A DNA stretch of 38,310 bases, taken from the NCBI GenBank assembly GCA_964536025.1, contig CAZHXA010000021.1, positions 1 to 38,310 on the forward strand, written 5' to 3'. This DNA is from RGIG4576 sp964536025. Its GTDB lineage: Bacteria > Bacteroidota > Bacteroidia > Bacteroidales > Muribaculaceae. A program made the position numbers and the translations under genes. Below the pieces are notes generated by a model, which had not been told where the DNA came from, made no database searches, and saw only the letters and a list, made by a program, of their open reading frames with translations. The number at the start of each line of letters is the position of its first letter. Within the stretch, counting starts at the first letter, position 1. This document shows positions 8,563-16,239 of the stretch, in pieces.

Positions 8563-8570
8563 CAAAATTA
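8563..8570 (-). promoter_or_regulatory. Putative -7 element of the reductase operon
   Basis: On the minus strand this reads TAATTTTG, an exact match to TAnnTTTG, 19 nt before ATG 8544. TTG candidates for the -33 element lie 15 and 23 nt further upstream, neither ideally spaced. Confidence 0.45.
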
Positions 8571-8697
8571 CAAAAAATTATTAAGCAATTCAGCAACTAT
8601 TAAAATTAATAGCCACAATACAGTTTACATATTATACCGATTAATATTTTTTTATTTTTTTTCAATCAAAATCACACTGAAGAGAATCTTATATGAC

Positions 8698-8705
8698 TAT
8701 TTTTG
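8698..8705 (+). promoter_or_regulatory. Putative -7 element for the metallophosphatase gene
   Basis: TATTTTTG matches TAnnTTTG and lies 29 nt before ATG 8734. No clear -33 TTG is found at the usual distance. Confidence 0.4.
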
Positions 8706-8733
8706 TAAAATATAATTTTAAAATTAATTAATC

Positions 8734-9993
8734 ATGAGAATTTTAACTGCTTTATTTTTAACTTTATTTACTTTTGCCATACACGCAAATGAAATTTACA
8801 CAGTCATTGCCAATCCCGGCGAAAATGCATCCAAATCAATAAGAATCAATTGGCATAGCGACTTAGATGATAAACCTGTATTTTGTTTTTACACCGAATG
8901 TAGTGACACTAATTGGAGTAAAGCAAAAAAGGCTATCGCAAAACAAGAACTTTGCACTGCATTTGACAGCATATATTCAAAAACTCCTACAAATGAAAAT
9001 TTCTATGAAACGGCTCGTTTTAACCGTAATACAGTTGAAATATCAGCATTAAAGCCAAATACAAAATACATGTATCGCATAGGAACAAACGCAAATAACG
9101 GAGAAATACGCTATTTTAAAACGGCTCCCGAAAACGGAATATGGACTGCAGCTATTATTTCCGACTTTCACGCTTACACCCCTCTTCCTCAACGCGTAAC
9201 ATCTGCCATGAATATGATTAAAACTCTTGAGAAATGTAATAATGCCGATTTTGACATGGTTTTAAACATGGGCGACATTATAGCATGGGGAGGAAGCTAT
9301 TCGTTTTGGCGTGACCTTTACACAAATGAACCTTTCAAAAAATACATTTGGGCTGGAGTAAACGGTAATCACGATAACATGGACCGCACTTATAAGAAAA
9401 GTTCAAATAAATTCTTTCACTTCGCAAATAATAACCCTGAAAACGGATATGAAGGTGAAATAGGTGTATGTTACTACTTTACTTACGGAGAAACGCTTTT
9501 CATAGCTCTAAACAGCGAAAGCATGAGAAACGACGAAGGATTAAAAGTCGCTCAAGATTGGGTAAAAGATGTTATTAAATCAAACCCTTCCAAATTCATT
9601 GTTGTAATGGAACATTATGAATGGTTTCATGGAACCGATGGAAGAAATTCTCAATACACTCGTTGGAAAGAATTATTTGATGAATATGGAGTCGACCTTG
9701 CTATTGCCGGCAACAACCATGTATATGCACGCACCAATGCTCTTTACAACGACAAAGAAACTATCGGAAACAAAGGTACTGTATATGTACAAACGCCATC
9801 TTCCGACAATGAACGTGGTCAAAACTTAAAAGAGTGGGTTTATAATAAGGACATCATAAAATATCGCTGGTGTGAAGGTCATAAAACCGTTGGAGGATTA
9901 ACCTTAAAATGTACCGGAGACAAATTACATTTAAAACTTTACGACCGTAATGGGAATCTTATCGATACAGTAACTGTTTTATCAAAAAGATAA
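8734..9993 (+). CDS. Secreted metallophosphoesterase, purple-acid-phosphatase-like
   Basis: A 419-residue exported calcineurin-like phosphoesterase. A signal peptide (MRILTALFLTLFTFAIHA) is followed by a fibronectin-like domain up to about residue 132 (VEISALKPNTKYMYRIG is the usual end of such a domain). The metal-binding blocks follow: DFH at 144-146, GDIIAWGG at 180-187, GNHD at 211-214, a histidine in VVMEHYEW, and GNNHVYAR in place of the usual GHxH. This layout matches bacterial purple-acid-phosphatase-like proteins that release phosphate from organic phosphates in the periplasm. The pst operon follows after a strong terminator, which fits a phosphate-scavenging neighbourhood, but the true substrate is not shown. 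Confidence 0.88.
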   Translation: MRILTALFLTLFTFAIHANEIYTVIANPGENASKSIRINWHSDLDDKPVFCFYTECSDTNWSKAKKAIAKQELCTAFDSIYSKTPTNENFYETARFNRNTVEISALKPNTKYMYRIGTNANNGEIRYFKTAPENGIWTAAIISDFHAYTPLPQRVTSAMNMIKTLEKCNNADFDMVLNMGDIIAWGGSYSFWRDLYTNEPFKKYIWAGVNGNHDNMDRTYKKSSNKFFHFANNNPENGYEGEIGVCYYFTYGETLFIALNSESMRNDEGLKVAQDWVKDVIKSNPSKFIVVMEHYEWFHGTDGRNSQYTRWKELFDEYGVDLAIAGNNHVYARTNALYNDKETIGNKGTVYVQTPSSDNERGQNLKEWVYNKDIIKYRWCEGHKTVGGLTLKCTGDKLHLKLYDRNGNLIDTVTVLSKR

Positions 9994-10018
9994 TAATAAA
10001 TCTCATTCTTAAGTCAAA

Positions 10019-10065
10019 CGGGGCATAACTCAAATTACAAAAGAGTTATGCCCCGCTCGCTTTTT
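10019..10065 (+). terminator. Strong Rho-independent terminator
   Basis: A perfect 13-bp stem (10019-10031 with 10043-10055) closes an 11-nt loop and is followed by a T run at 10061-10065. It ends the metallophosphatase transcript and insulates pstS. Confidence 0.9.
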
Positions 10066-10110
10066 ACATAATTGTAATAAAATATTTATCGATTTGTTAC
10101 AACTCAAAAA

Positions 10111-10189
10111 TACTTTTGCAAAGTAAAATAAACAATTAAATAATAGCTACCCTTAAAAGGGAAACAACGTTATTTTTTGTTATAATAAC
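10111..10189 (+). promoter_or_regulatory. pst promoter element and structured leader
   Basis: TACTTTTG at 10111-10118 matches TAnnTTTG. The nearest TTTG upstream (10093-10096) leaves only 14 nt. Downstream are a CCCTT/AAGGG inverted repeat (10150-10161) and, at 10169-10189, two GTTAT direct repeats set 10 nt apart, the second forming the exact palindrome GTTATAATAAC (10179-10189). These may be operator or leader elements for phosphate control. No known consensus is matched with certainty. Confidence 0.35.
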
Positions 10190-10211
10190 ATAGATTAATA
10201 TTTTATCATTT

Positions 10212-11276
10212 ATGAAAAGATTACAAACTTTAGCACTACTATGCGTAGCATTATCGGTTTTGGTTGCATGTAATTCACAACAAAAAGGAAACGCCAACAA
10301 GCGAGATTCTGTTGAATTATCAGGATCAGGAGCTACATTCCCTCTGCCATTCTATAATATAGTGTTTGAAAACTTCCACAATCTCACCGGCGACATGGTG
10401 GCTTATGGTGGCATAGGTAGTGGTGGCGGTATTCGCAACCTTAAAGACGGTATCGTGGATTTTGCCGCAAGCGATGCTGTTCTAAACGAGAAAGAAAAAT
10501 CTGAAATGGCTCCAACAATACAAATACCCACATGCATGGGTGCTGTCGTTCTTGCTTATAACATTCCAGGAATAGATAGTTTGAACTTATCAGGCGAAAT
10601 AATTGCTAATATATATGCCGGAAAAATCACAAAATGGAACGATGCTAAAATTCAGGCACTAAACCCTGAAATAAAACTACCATCAAGCACCATTATTCCG
10701 GTTTATCGTTCCGATGGTAGCGGAACTACTTATATTTTCACCGATTATCTAAGTAAAATAAGCTCCGAATGGAGCAACAACTATGGAGCGGGGAAATCGG
10801 TTAATTTCCCTTTGGGACAAGCGGCAAAAGGCAATCCCGGTGTTGCCGGTGTTGTTTCACAAACCTCATGCTCCATAGGTTACATAGGTTCTGAATATGC
10901 TTTTGCACAACGCATACCATATGCAACCATTCAAAATTACAACGGAGAATTTATAAAACCTACCGCTATGTCAATTTCGGCTGCAGCCAATAGTATTACC
11001 GATGAAATACCAACATCAATAACCGACTCTCATGCAAAAGGAGCATATCCCATTAGTTGCTATACTTGGATAATTATTTACAAAGAACAAAACTACTCCA
11101 AGCGTTCCGAAAATCAAGCAAAAGGAACTATCGAACTTTTACAATACATTTTAAGCGACGATGCTCAAAACGTAACAACAGAAGTTCATTATGCTCCTCT
11201 GTCAAAAAAAATCATCGAATTAAGCAAAGATAGATTAAACACAGCCACTTACAACGGCACTCCAATCATTAAATAA
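10212..11276 (+). CDS. pstS: Phosphate ABC transporter substrate-binding lipoprotein
   Basis: Captures phosphate for the PstCAB importer. The signal peptide ends in the lipobox LVAC, with the modified cysteine at residue 20. The PstS phosphate-binding signatures follow: SGSGATFPLPFYN near 36-48, GGIGSGGGIRNLKDG near 65-79, DFAASDAVL near 82-90, KITKWND near 138-144 and the YRSDGSGTTYIF loop near 170-181. A length of 354 aa is normal. The gene is first in pstSCAB, 14 nt before pstC. PstS genes are usually induced by phosphate limitation. The leader carries repeats that could serve this, but the regulator is not identified. Confidence 0.95.
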   Translation: MKRLQTLALLCVALSVLVACNSQQKGNANKRDSVELSGSGATFPLPFYNIVFENFHNLTGDMVAYGGIGSGGGIRNLKDGIVDFAASDAVLNEKEKSEMAPTIQIPTCMGAVVLAYNIPGIDSLNLSGEIIANIYAGKITKWNDAKIQALNPEIKLPSSTIIPVYRSDGSGTTYIFTDYLSKISSEWSNNYGAGKSVNFPLGQAAKGNPGVAGVVSQTSCSIGYIGSEYAFAQRIPYATIQNYNGEFIKPTAMSISAAANSITDEIPTSITDSHAKGAYPISCYTWIIIYKEQNYSKRSENQAKGTIELLQYILSDDAQNVTTEVHYAPLSKKIIELSKDRLNTATYNGTPIIK

Positions 11277-11289
11277 GTTTCCAACGTAT

Positions 11290-12147
11290 ATGAGTGACAA
11301 GATTTTCAAAGCCATACTCTTAGCGGCCTCTTTGGTTTTACCATTCATTTGCGGAGGTATTATCTACACACTCACTTCTGATTCTTCAGAAGCCATCACG
11401 CATTTCGGTTTTTTCAATTTTATAAGTTCATCGGATTGGAATTACACCGAAGGACACGAACAATATGGAGCATTGCCTTTTATTACAGGTACGCTACTCA
11501 CCACATTGTTGGCTCTCATTTTCTGCATTCCGTTTTCTCTTCCTGTATCACTTTTTGTGGGTGAATATTTCAAAGGAACAAAAATCGCAGAAATTTTGAG
11601 TACTGTTACCGATTTGCTCGCAGGAATACCATCTATAATATACGGATTATGGGGGTTCTACACTTTGCGTCCTCTAATAATGTCACTTAATATATCACCA
11701 CAAGGTTCGGGAATTCTCACAGCTGCACTTGTTCTTGCAATTATGATAGTGCCTTATGCTGCATCTCTAAGTTCTGAATTCATAAAAATGGTCCCTGCCG
11801 ATTTAAAAGAAGGAGCTTACAGCCTCGGTGCAACACGAGCCGAAGTTATATGGCATGTAATGTTTCCGGTAGCCGGTTCCGGAATATTTTCCTCCTATAT
11901 TTTAGCTATAGGACGTGCTTTAGGAGAAACTATGACCGTAACCATGTTGATAGGAAACACAAATCAAATGCCTGAGTCGCTCACATCAACAGGCAACACC
12001 ATGGCAAGTATTATAGCCAATCAATTTGGAGAAGCCGACGGATTAAGACTGTCTTCACTCATTGCCATAGGACTTATTCTGTTCCTTATAACAGCCGTAA
12101 TAAATATGGCAGGTAAATTTTTAATTAAGCGAGCTCGCATAATATAA
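11290..12147 (+). CDS. pstC: Phosphate ABC transporter permease PstC
   Basis: A 285-residue inner-membrane permease with about six membrane spans. The EAA loop that contacts the ATPase is YSLGATRAEVIWHVMFPVAG near residues 177-196. The segment DLLAGIPSIIYGLWGFY is the family hallmark shared by PstC and PstA, and the typical GRALGETMTVTMLIGN follows the EAA loop. It sits between pstS (14 nt) and pstA (22 nt). The N-terminal first helix and the SDWNY motif before GALPFITGTLLTT favour PstC over PstA. Confidence 0.94.
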   Translation: MSDKIFKAILLAASLVLPFICGGIIYTLTSDSSEAITHFGFFNFISSSDWNYTEGHEQYGALPFITGTLLTTLLALIFCIPFSLPVSLFVGEYFKGTKIAEILSTVTDLLAGIPSIIYGLWGFYTLRPLIMSLNISPQGSGILTAALVLAIMIVPYAASLSSEFIKMVPADLKEGAYSLGATRAEVIWHVMFPVAGSGIFSSYILAIGRALGETMTVTMLIGNTNQMPESLTSTGNTMASIIANQFGEADGLRLSSLIAIGLILFLITAVINMAGKFLIKRARII

Positions 12148-12169
12148 TTCTCTAATTCACTATTTCATT

Positions 12170-13036
12170 ATGAATATAGGAAACATCAAACGTCGCACAA
12201 TCGTGAACCGTATAGTATTTTTCACAGTGTGTTTCTTTGCGATTTTCACCTCGGTTCCATTGCTTGCTATTCTTGGTGAAGTTTTAATGAAAGGATGGAG
12301 CCAATTAAGCTGGGAATTTATCACTGAGCCCACACCTACAGCCTATAAAGCAATGAAAGCCATATCGGCAGGCGAACCTATTCCTGGAGGTATTGCCAAT
12401 GGTATTGTAGGAACATTAATAATGCTTGGAATGGCATCGGTTGTAGCAATTCCCATAGGAATACTTTGTGGCATATATCTTGCCGAAAATGCTCGAAGCA
12501 AATTTTCTAAAATAGTAAGTTACCTAACCGACTTACTGCAAGGAACGCCATCGGTTATAATCGGTATCATCACTTATGCTTGGGTTGTCATTCCAATGAA
12601 AGGATATTCAGCAATTGCAGGAAGCGTAGCTCTGTTTATAATGATGTTGCCACTTATCATACGCTCTACCGAAGAAACCTTAAAAATATTACCATCTTCG
12701 CTCAAAGAAGCCGGGTTGGCACTTGGAGGCAGTTATGCCAAAGTTATGCTTAAAGTTCAATTACCATCGGCTTTCGGTGGTGTCTTTACTGGAGTTTTGC
12801 TTGCTGTTTCAAGAGTAATAGGAGAAACAGCCCCGCTTATGTTTACCGCACTCGGTTATTCAATGGTAAGATGGGACGTAGACAAGCCTATTGCTGCCGT
12901 TCCTTTATTAATATGGGAATTTTTCAATGACCCCAACCTACAAGACTTAATATGGGGAGCCTCTTTATTCCTTTTATTCTTCGTATTGACATTAAATATT
13001 TTAGCTAAAAAAATTGCAAAAAAATGGAAATTCTAA
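12170..13036 (+). CDS. pstA: Phosphate ABC transporter permease PstA
   Basis: A 288-residue second permease subunit. It carries the DLLQGTPSVIIGIITYAW block near 122-139, the EAA loop LALGGSYAKVMLKVQLPSAFGG near 183-204 and SRVIGETAPLMFTALG, all typical of PstA. About six membrane helices are predicted. The last 13 nt overlap the start of pstB in another frame, indicating translational coupling within the operon. Gene order S-C-A-B is the standard one. Confidence 0.94.
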   Translation: MNIGNIKRRTIVNRIVFFTVCFFAIFTSVPLLAILGEVLMKGWSQLSWEFITEPTPTAYKAMKAISAGEPIPGGIANGIVGTLIMLGMASVVAIPIGILCGIYLAENARSKFSKIVSYLTDLLQGTPSVIIGIITYAWVVIPMKGYSAIAGSVALFIMMLPLIIRSTEETLKILPSSLKEAGLALGGSYAKVMLKVQLPSAFGGVFTGVLLAVSRVIGETAPLMFTALGYSMVRWDVDKPIAAVPLLIWEFFNDPNLQDLIWGASLFLLFFVLTLNILAKKIAKKWKF

Positions 13037-13791
13037 AACCAATATTAGACTTCAAAGATATATGTGTTTCTTACTCAAGTAATACAATGGCAGTAAAAAA
13101 CGTTTCGGCTTCAGTTGAACGCAATTCAATAACCGCCATAATGGGTCCGTCTGGATGCGGAAAAAGCACATTACTAAGAGCTGCCAATCTTATGCATAAA
13201 TTATATCCTAACATAACCTTAAAAGGCGAGATTCTGCTTAATGGTCATAATATCATGGATATGAATCCTATTGATGTGCGACGAAAAATAGGAATGGTAT
13301 TTCAACGACCTACACCATTCCCTACCATGAGCATATCTGATAACGTATTAGCCGGTTTTATGTTAAATGGTATAAGTCTGTCAAAAAGCGAAAAAGAAGA
13401 AATTGTAGAGACTGAATTAAGAAATGTTTCTCTTTGGGATGAAGTAAAAGATGTGTTAAAGAAAAAAGGTACATTTCTATCAGGCGGACAGCAACAAAGA
13501 TTGTGCATAGCAAGAGCTTTAGCCCTAAAGCCTGACGTCTTATTGATGGACGAACCAACATCGGCTCTTGATCCAATTGCTACAAAACACATTGAAGAAC
13601 TGCTCGTACAGCTTAAACAGAACGTAACAATACTTATTGTCACTCATAATATGGGACAAGCCCACCGTATTTCGTCACGCTCAATGTTCATGTACCTGGG
13701 AGAACTGATAGAATATGACGAAACCGAACGAATGTTCACAAATCCCAAAGATGAACGAACACGAGCCTATTTAACCGGCAAAATGGGCTGA
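13024..13791 (+). CDS. pstB: Phosphate ABC transporter ATP-binding protein
   Basis: A 255-residue ATPase that powers the PstCA channel. Walker A is GPSGCGKS at 41-48, the Q-loop lies in GMVFQRPTPFP at 91-101, the ABC signature is LSGGQQQ at 153-159, Walker B with the catalytic Glu is VLLMDEP at 173-179, and the switch histidine is in VTHN. The QRPTPFP segment is typical of PstB. No phoU, the usual next gene, follows. The next frames are broken remnants of unrelated genes, so phoU is either elsewhere or was lost from this place. Confidence 0.96.
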   Translation: MEILKPILDFKDICVSYSSNTMAVKNVSASVERNSITAIMGPSGCGKSTLLRAANLMHKLYPNITLKGEILLNGHNIMDMNPIDVRRKIGMVFQRPTPFPTMSISDNVLAGFMLNGISLSKSEKEEIVETELRNVSLWDEVKDVLKKKGTFLSGGQQQRLCIARALALKPDVLLMDEPTSALDPIATKHIEELLVQLKQNVTILIVTHNMGQAHRISSRSMFMYLGELIEYDETERMFTNPKDERTRAYLTGKMG

Positions 13792-13869
13792 CATACACCT
13801 TTCACATGGGTGATATACACATTTACGAACTATTTAATAAAACATCTTTAATTTTTATTTAATAAGTGA

Positions 13870-14276
13870 CATTTGATACATTTAAAACTCAATTTCATAC
13901 ATTATAATGAAAAAGATGTGATATATGTAGCACAAGCTACCGATGTTAGAGCCGATAACGGTGACATTTAGGAGCTTTTGTGCTGAAAGGAGAGCCTCAC
14001 TCATGGGGATTATCTAAAAAAGGATTTTGTGCATCTATAAATGGAAAAGTTACAGTCGGTGTTGCCGAAAATTCCCCTCTTTTTGAAAAAACGACCGAAG
14101 ATGAAGGCTGCTTCTTTCGCCAATATCCACTTGTAAGCAATGGTCAAGTCATAGATAACGAGCCAAAAGGAAAATCCATTCGTAGAGCGATATGTGACCG
14201 TCAAGGAGAAATCTTTATGGTTGAGACTGGACTAACTCCACAAAAAGCAGCTATAACAGTTTATGCAAAACAATAA
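13870..14276 (+). pseudogene. Phosphodiester-glycosidase-like gene, frameshifted
   Basis: The first part (about 13870-13968) reads ...KDVIYVAQATDVRADNGDI and then hits TAG 13969-13971. Adding one T at that point restores DILGAFVLKGEPHSWGLSKKG and continues, without break, in the frame 13980-14276 (ASINGKVTVGVAENSPLFEK, EGCFFRQYPLV, KSIRRAICDRQGEIFMVETG). From memory this resembles Bacteroidota proteins of the phosphodiester glycosidase / NAGPA-like family, where IRRAxCxRxGxxxMVET is conserved. After MVETG the frame diverges and ends at 14276, so the C terminus is missing, and the N-terminal part with start codon is also absent. The remnant lies directly after pstB. Confidence 0.65.
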
Positions 14277-14284
14277 AAGACACA

Positions 14285-14942
14285 TTGACGACAAAAGGTA
14301 TAAAATTAAGCGTTACTGTTAGATTACACCAATTAAAAGAGACTCCACCTCCTGCTCACAAAGGCGTTTTGATGCTTTACAATACCGGTGCATTAAAAAA
14401 TGTAGAAACGCCCAACTCAATTTTAAATATTACCGACGTAAAACCTTATATAAAAAAACAGCAATATGCAATTCCATTAGACTATGCTTACCCGGTTTTC
14501 GGAAGGGGTGTAAAATTTAGGAATAACAAGTTTGTCTCAATTGTTTCATCAAACAGCAATAAGACTTGTCGCAACAAAGAACATATAAGATACGAAAGAC
14601 CTACGTTTAACGAGATTCTTGAAGTAAAAAAGCTTGTAGAGCATAATTTAGGCAAACCGGCAAAAGGAAATATACTATATCACTTAGATTATTCACAACT
14701 TAAAAATTGCTACCGATGATGAAGTGTGTGCAAATATACAATATACGTTATGTAGTTTTAAGACGATTGCAGAAAAATATCCAAATACGATGAAAGGACT
14801 ATTAGTTCGTGGCAAGTGTGATAATCTCCACGATTATCCACATAGAATCATATTGATATATATAAACGACAATATTTTCGAGCTATTTTCAAAAAAACGG
14901 TCATCTCCCATAATCGGGAATGACCGTTTTTTTAGTTCTTAA
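14285..14942 (+). pseudogene. Remnant of an unknown Bacteroidota protein, frameshifted
   Basis: The frame 14285-14719 (ending LYHLDYSQLKNCYR) and the frame from about 14703 onward join smoothly if one A is removed from the A run 14702-14706: ...LDYSQLK-IATDDEVCANIQYTLCSFK. The second part then runs EKYPNTMKGLLVRGKCDNLH and HRIILIYINDNIFELFSKK into the terminator hairpin, so the original stop is also lost. No credible start codon precedes 14285; the only candidate is a TTG and the frame extends upstream into the previous remnant. I cannot name the family with certainty. Segments such as ILNITDVKPYIKK and PLDYAYPVFGRGVKFRNNKF look conserved in kind. Probably non-functional. Confidence 0.55.
14891..14933. 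terminator. Bidirectional terminator
   Basis: An A7 run, a stem of about 12 bp with one bulge (ACGGTCAT... with ...ATGACCGT) and a T7 run give a symmetrical Rho-independent terminator. It serves the minus-strand carboxyspermidine dehydrogenase gene and the decayed plus-strand region. Confidence 0.85.
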
Positions 14943-14958
14943 AACTATTAATATTTTA

Positions 14959-16155
14959 TTATAGTTCTAAATCTCCATTAATAATTTCATGCCATGGCAA
15001 ACCTTGCTTGTTTAGTACATCAAGGAACGGATCCGGATCAAATTCTTCTACATTATGAACACCAGGCTTATTCCATTTACCAGTCAAGAACATCATTGCA
15101 CCTGTCATGGCAGGAACACCGGTAGTATAACTTACTGCTTGCATTCCCGTTTCTTTATAAGCCGCTTCATGACTACAGTTATTGTAAATATAATAAGTCA
15201 ATGGTTTACCTTCCTTATCTTTACCACTTATACGACAACCTATAGAAGTTTCTCCATGATAATTTTCACCTAATTCCTTTGGATTTGGAAGAACCGCTTT
15301 TAAGAATTGTAATGGTACAATTTCTTGTCCGTTATACATAATAGGATCAATGCTTGCCATTCCAATATTTTGTATTACACGCAAATGTGTCAAATATTCT
15401 TGTCCAAAAGTCATCCAAAAACGAGCTCGCTTTATGCTTGGAAAATTCACTACAAGAGATTCAAGTTCTTCGTGATAAAGAAGATATGATTCACGAGGTC
15501 CGATATTTGGATAATTCAACGTTTTATGAATTTCTTGAGGTTCTGTCTCAATCCATTCTCCGTTTTCATAATATTTACCCTTTTGAGTGATTTCGCGTAT
15601 ATTTATTTCAGGATTAAAATTGGTCGCAAAAGCTTTACCATGATTACCGGCATTACAATCAACGATGTCCAACGTTTCCATTTCTGAAAAATAATGCTTT
15701 GCGGCATAAGCTGTATAAACGCCCGACACACCCGGGTCAAAACCACAACCAAGAATTGCAGTCAAACCGGCTTTTTCAAATTTTTCCTTATAAGCCCATT
15801 GCCAACTATATTCGAAATGAGCCTCATCTTTAGGTTCATAGTTAGCCGTATCAAGATAATTTACACCACATTCAAGACACGCATCCATAATAGTAAGGTC
15901 TTGATAAGGCAAAGCCACATTGATAACAATATCCGGCTTATGTTTTTTCAACAATGCCACCAATTCAGGGACACTGTCGGCATCAACTTGATCGGTTGTT
16001 ACATTTGGTTTACCTATAGCTTTCGCCACTGCATCACATTTGCTTTTTGTTCGAGATGCAATAACAATTTCATTGAAAACCTCAGGATTTTGAGCACATT
16101 TGTGTGCAACAACTGTACCTACACCTCCGGCTCCGATAATTAATACTTTACCCAT
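14959..16155 (-). CDS. Carboxyspermidine/carboxynorspermidine dehydrogenase (saccharopine dehydrogenase family)
   Basis: A 398-residue cytosolic NAD(P)H enzyme. The Rossmann motif VLIIGAGGVGTVVAHKCAQN is at the N terminus, with ASRTKSKCDAVA after the second strand. The family block LGCGFDPGVSGVYTAYAAKHYF lies near residues 146-167, and GVNYLDTANYEPKDEAH near 97-113. This form, about 400 aa and beginning MGKVLIIGAGGVG, is the carboxy(nor)spermidine synthase that condenses aspartate semialdehyde with putrescine or diaminopropane in the alternative polyamine route used by gut Bacteroidota. The partner decarboxylase (nspC) is not in the window. It is a single-gene transcript between a good promoter and a bidirectional terminator. 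Confidence 0.88.
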   Translation of the reverse strand: MGKVLIIGAGGVGTVVAHKCAQNPEVFNEIVIASRTKSKCDAVAKAIGKPNVTTDQVDADSVPELVALLKKHKPDIVINVALPYQDLTIMDACLECGVNYLDTANYEPKDEAHFEYSWQWAYKEKFEKAGLTAILGCGFDPGVSGVYTAYAAKHYFSEMETLDIVDCNAGNHGKAFATNFNPEINIREITQKGKYYENGEWIETEPQEIHKTLNYPNIGPRESYLLYHEELESLVVNFPSIKRARFWMTFGQEYLTHLRVIQNIGMASIDPIMYNGQEIVPLQFLKAVLPNPKELGENYHGETSIGCRISGKDKEGKPLTYYIYNNCSHEAAYKETGMQAVSYTTGVPAMTGAMMFLTGKWNKPGVHNVEEFDPDPFLDVLNKQGLPWHEIINGDLEL

Positions 16156-16199
16156 TTCTTATATAATTATAGTTTTATTTAATCTATTATAAATTTATA

Positions 16200-16229
16200 C
16201 AAAAATACACTAAATAAATGATATTCCAA
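16200..16229 (-). promoter_or_regulatory. Promoter of the carboxyspermidine dehydrogenase gene
   Basis: On the minus strand TTG (16227-16229) is followed after exactly 19 nt by TATTTTTG (16200-16207), the Bacteroidota -33/-7 pattern. The start codon lies 45 nt downstream. Confidence 0.65.
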
Positions 16230-16239
16230 TATTCCAGCT

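Noticed and set aside
14724..14942. Separate small gene starting at GTG 14724
   Set aside because: It is the frameshifted tail of the preceding remnant and runs into a terminator hairpin, so it is not an independent gene.
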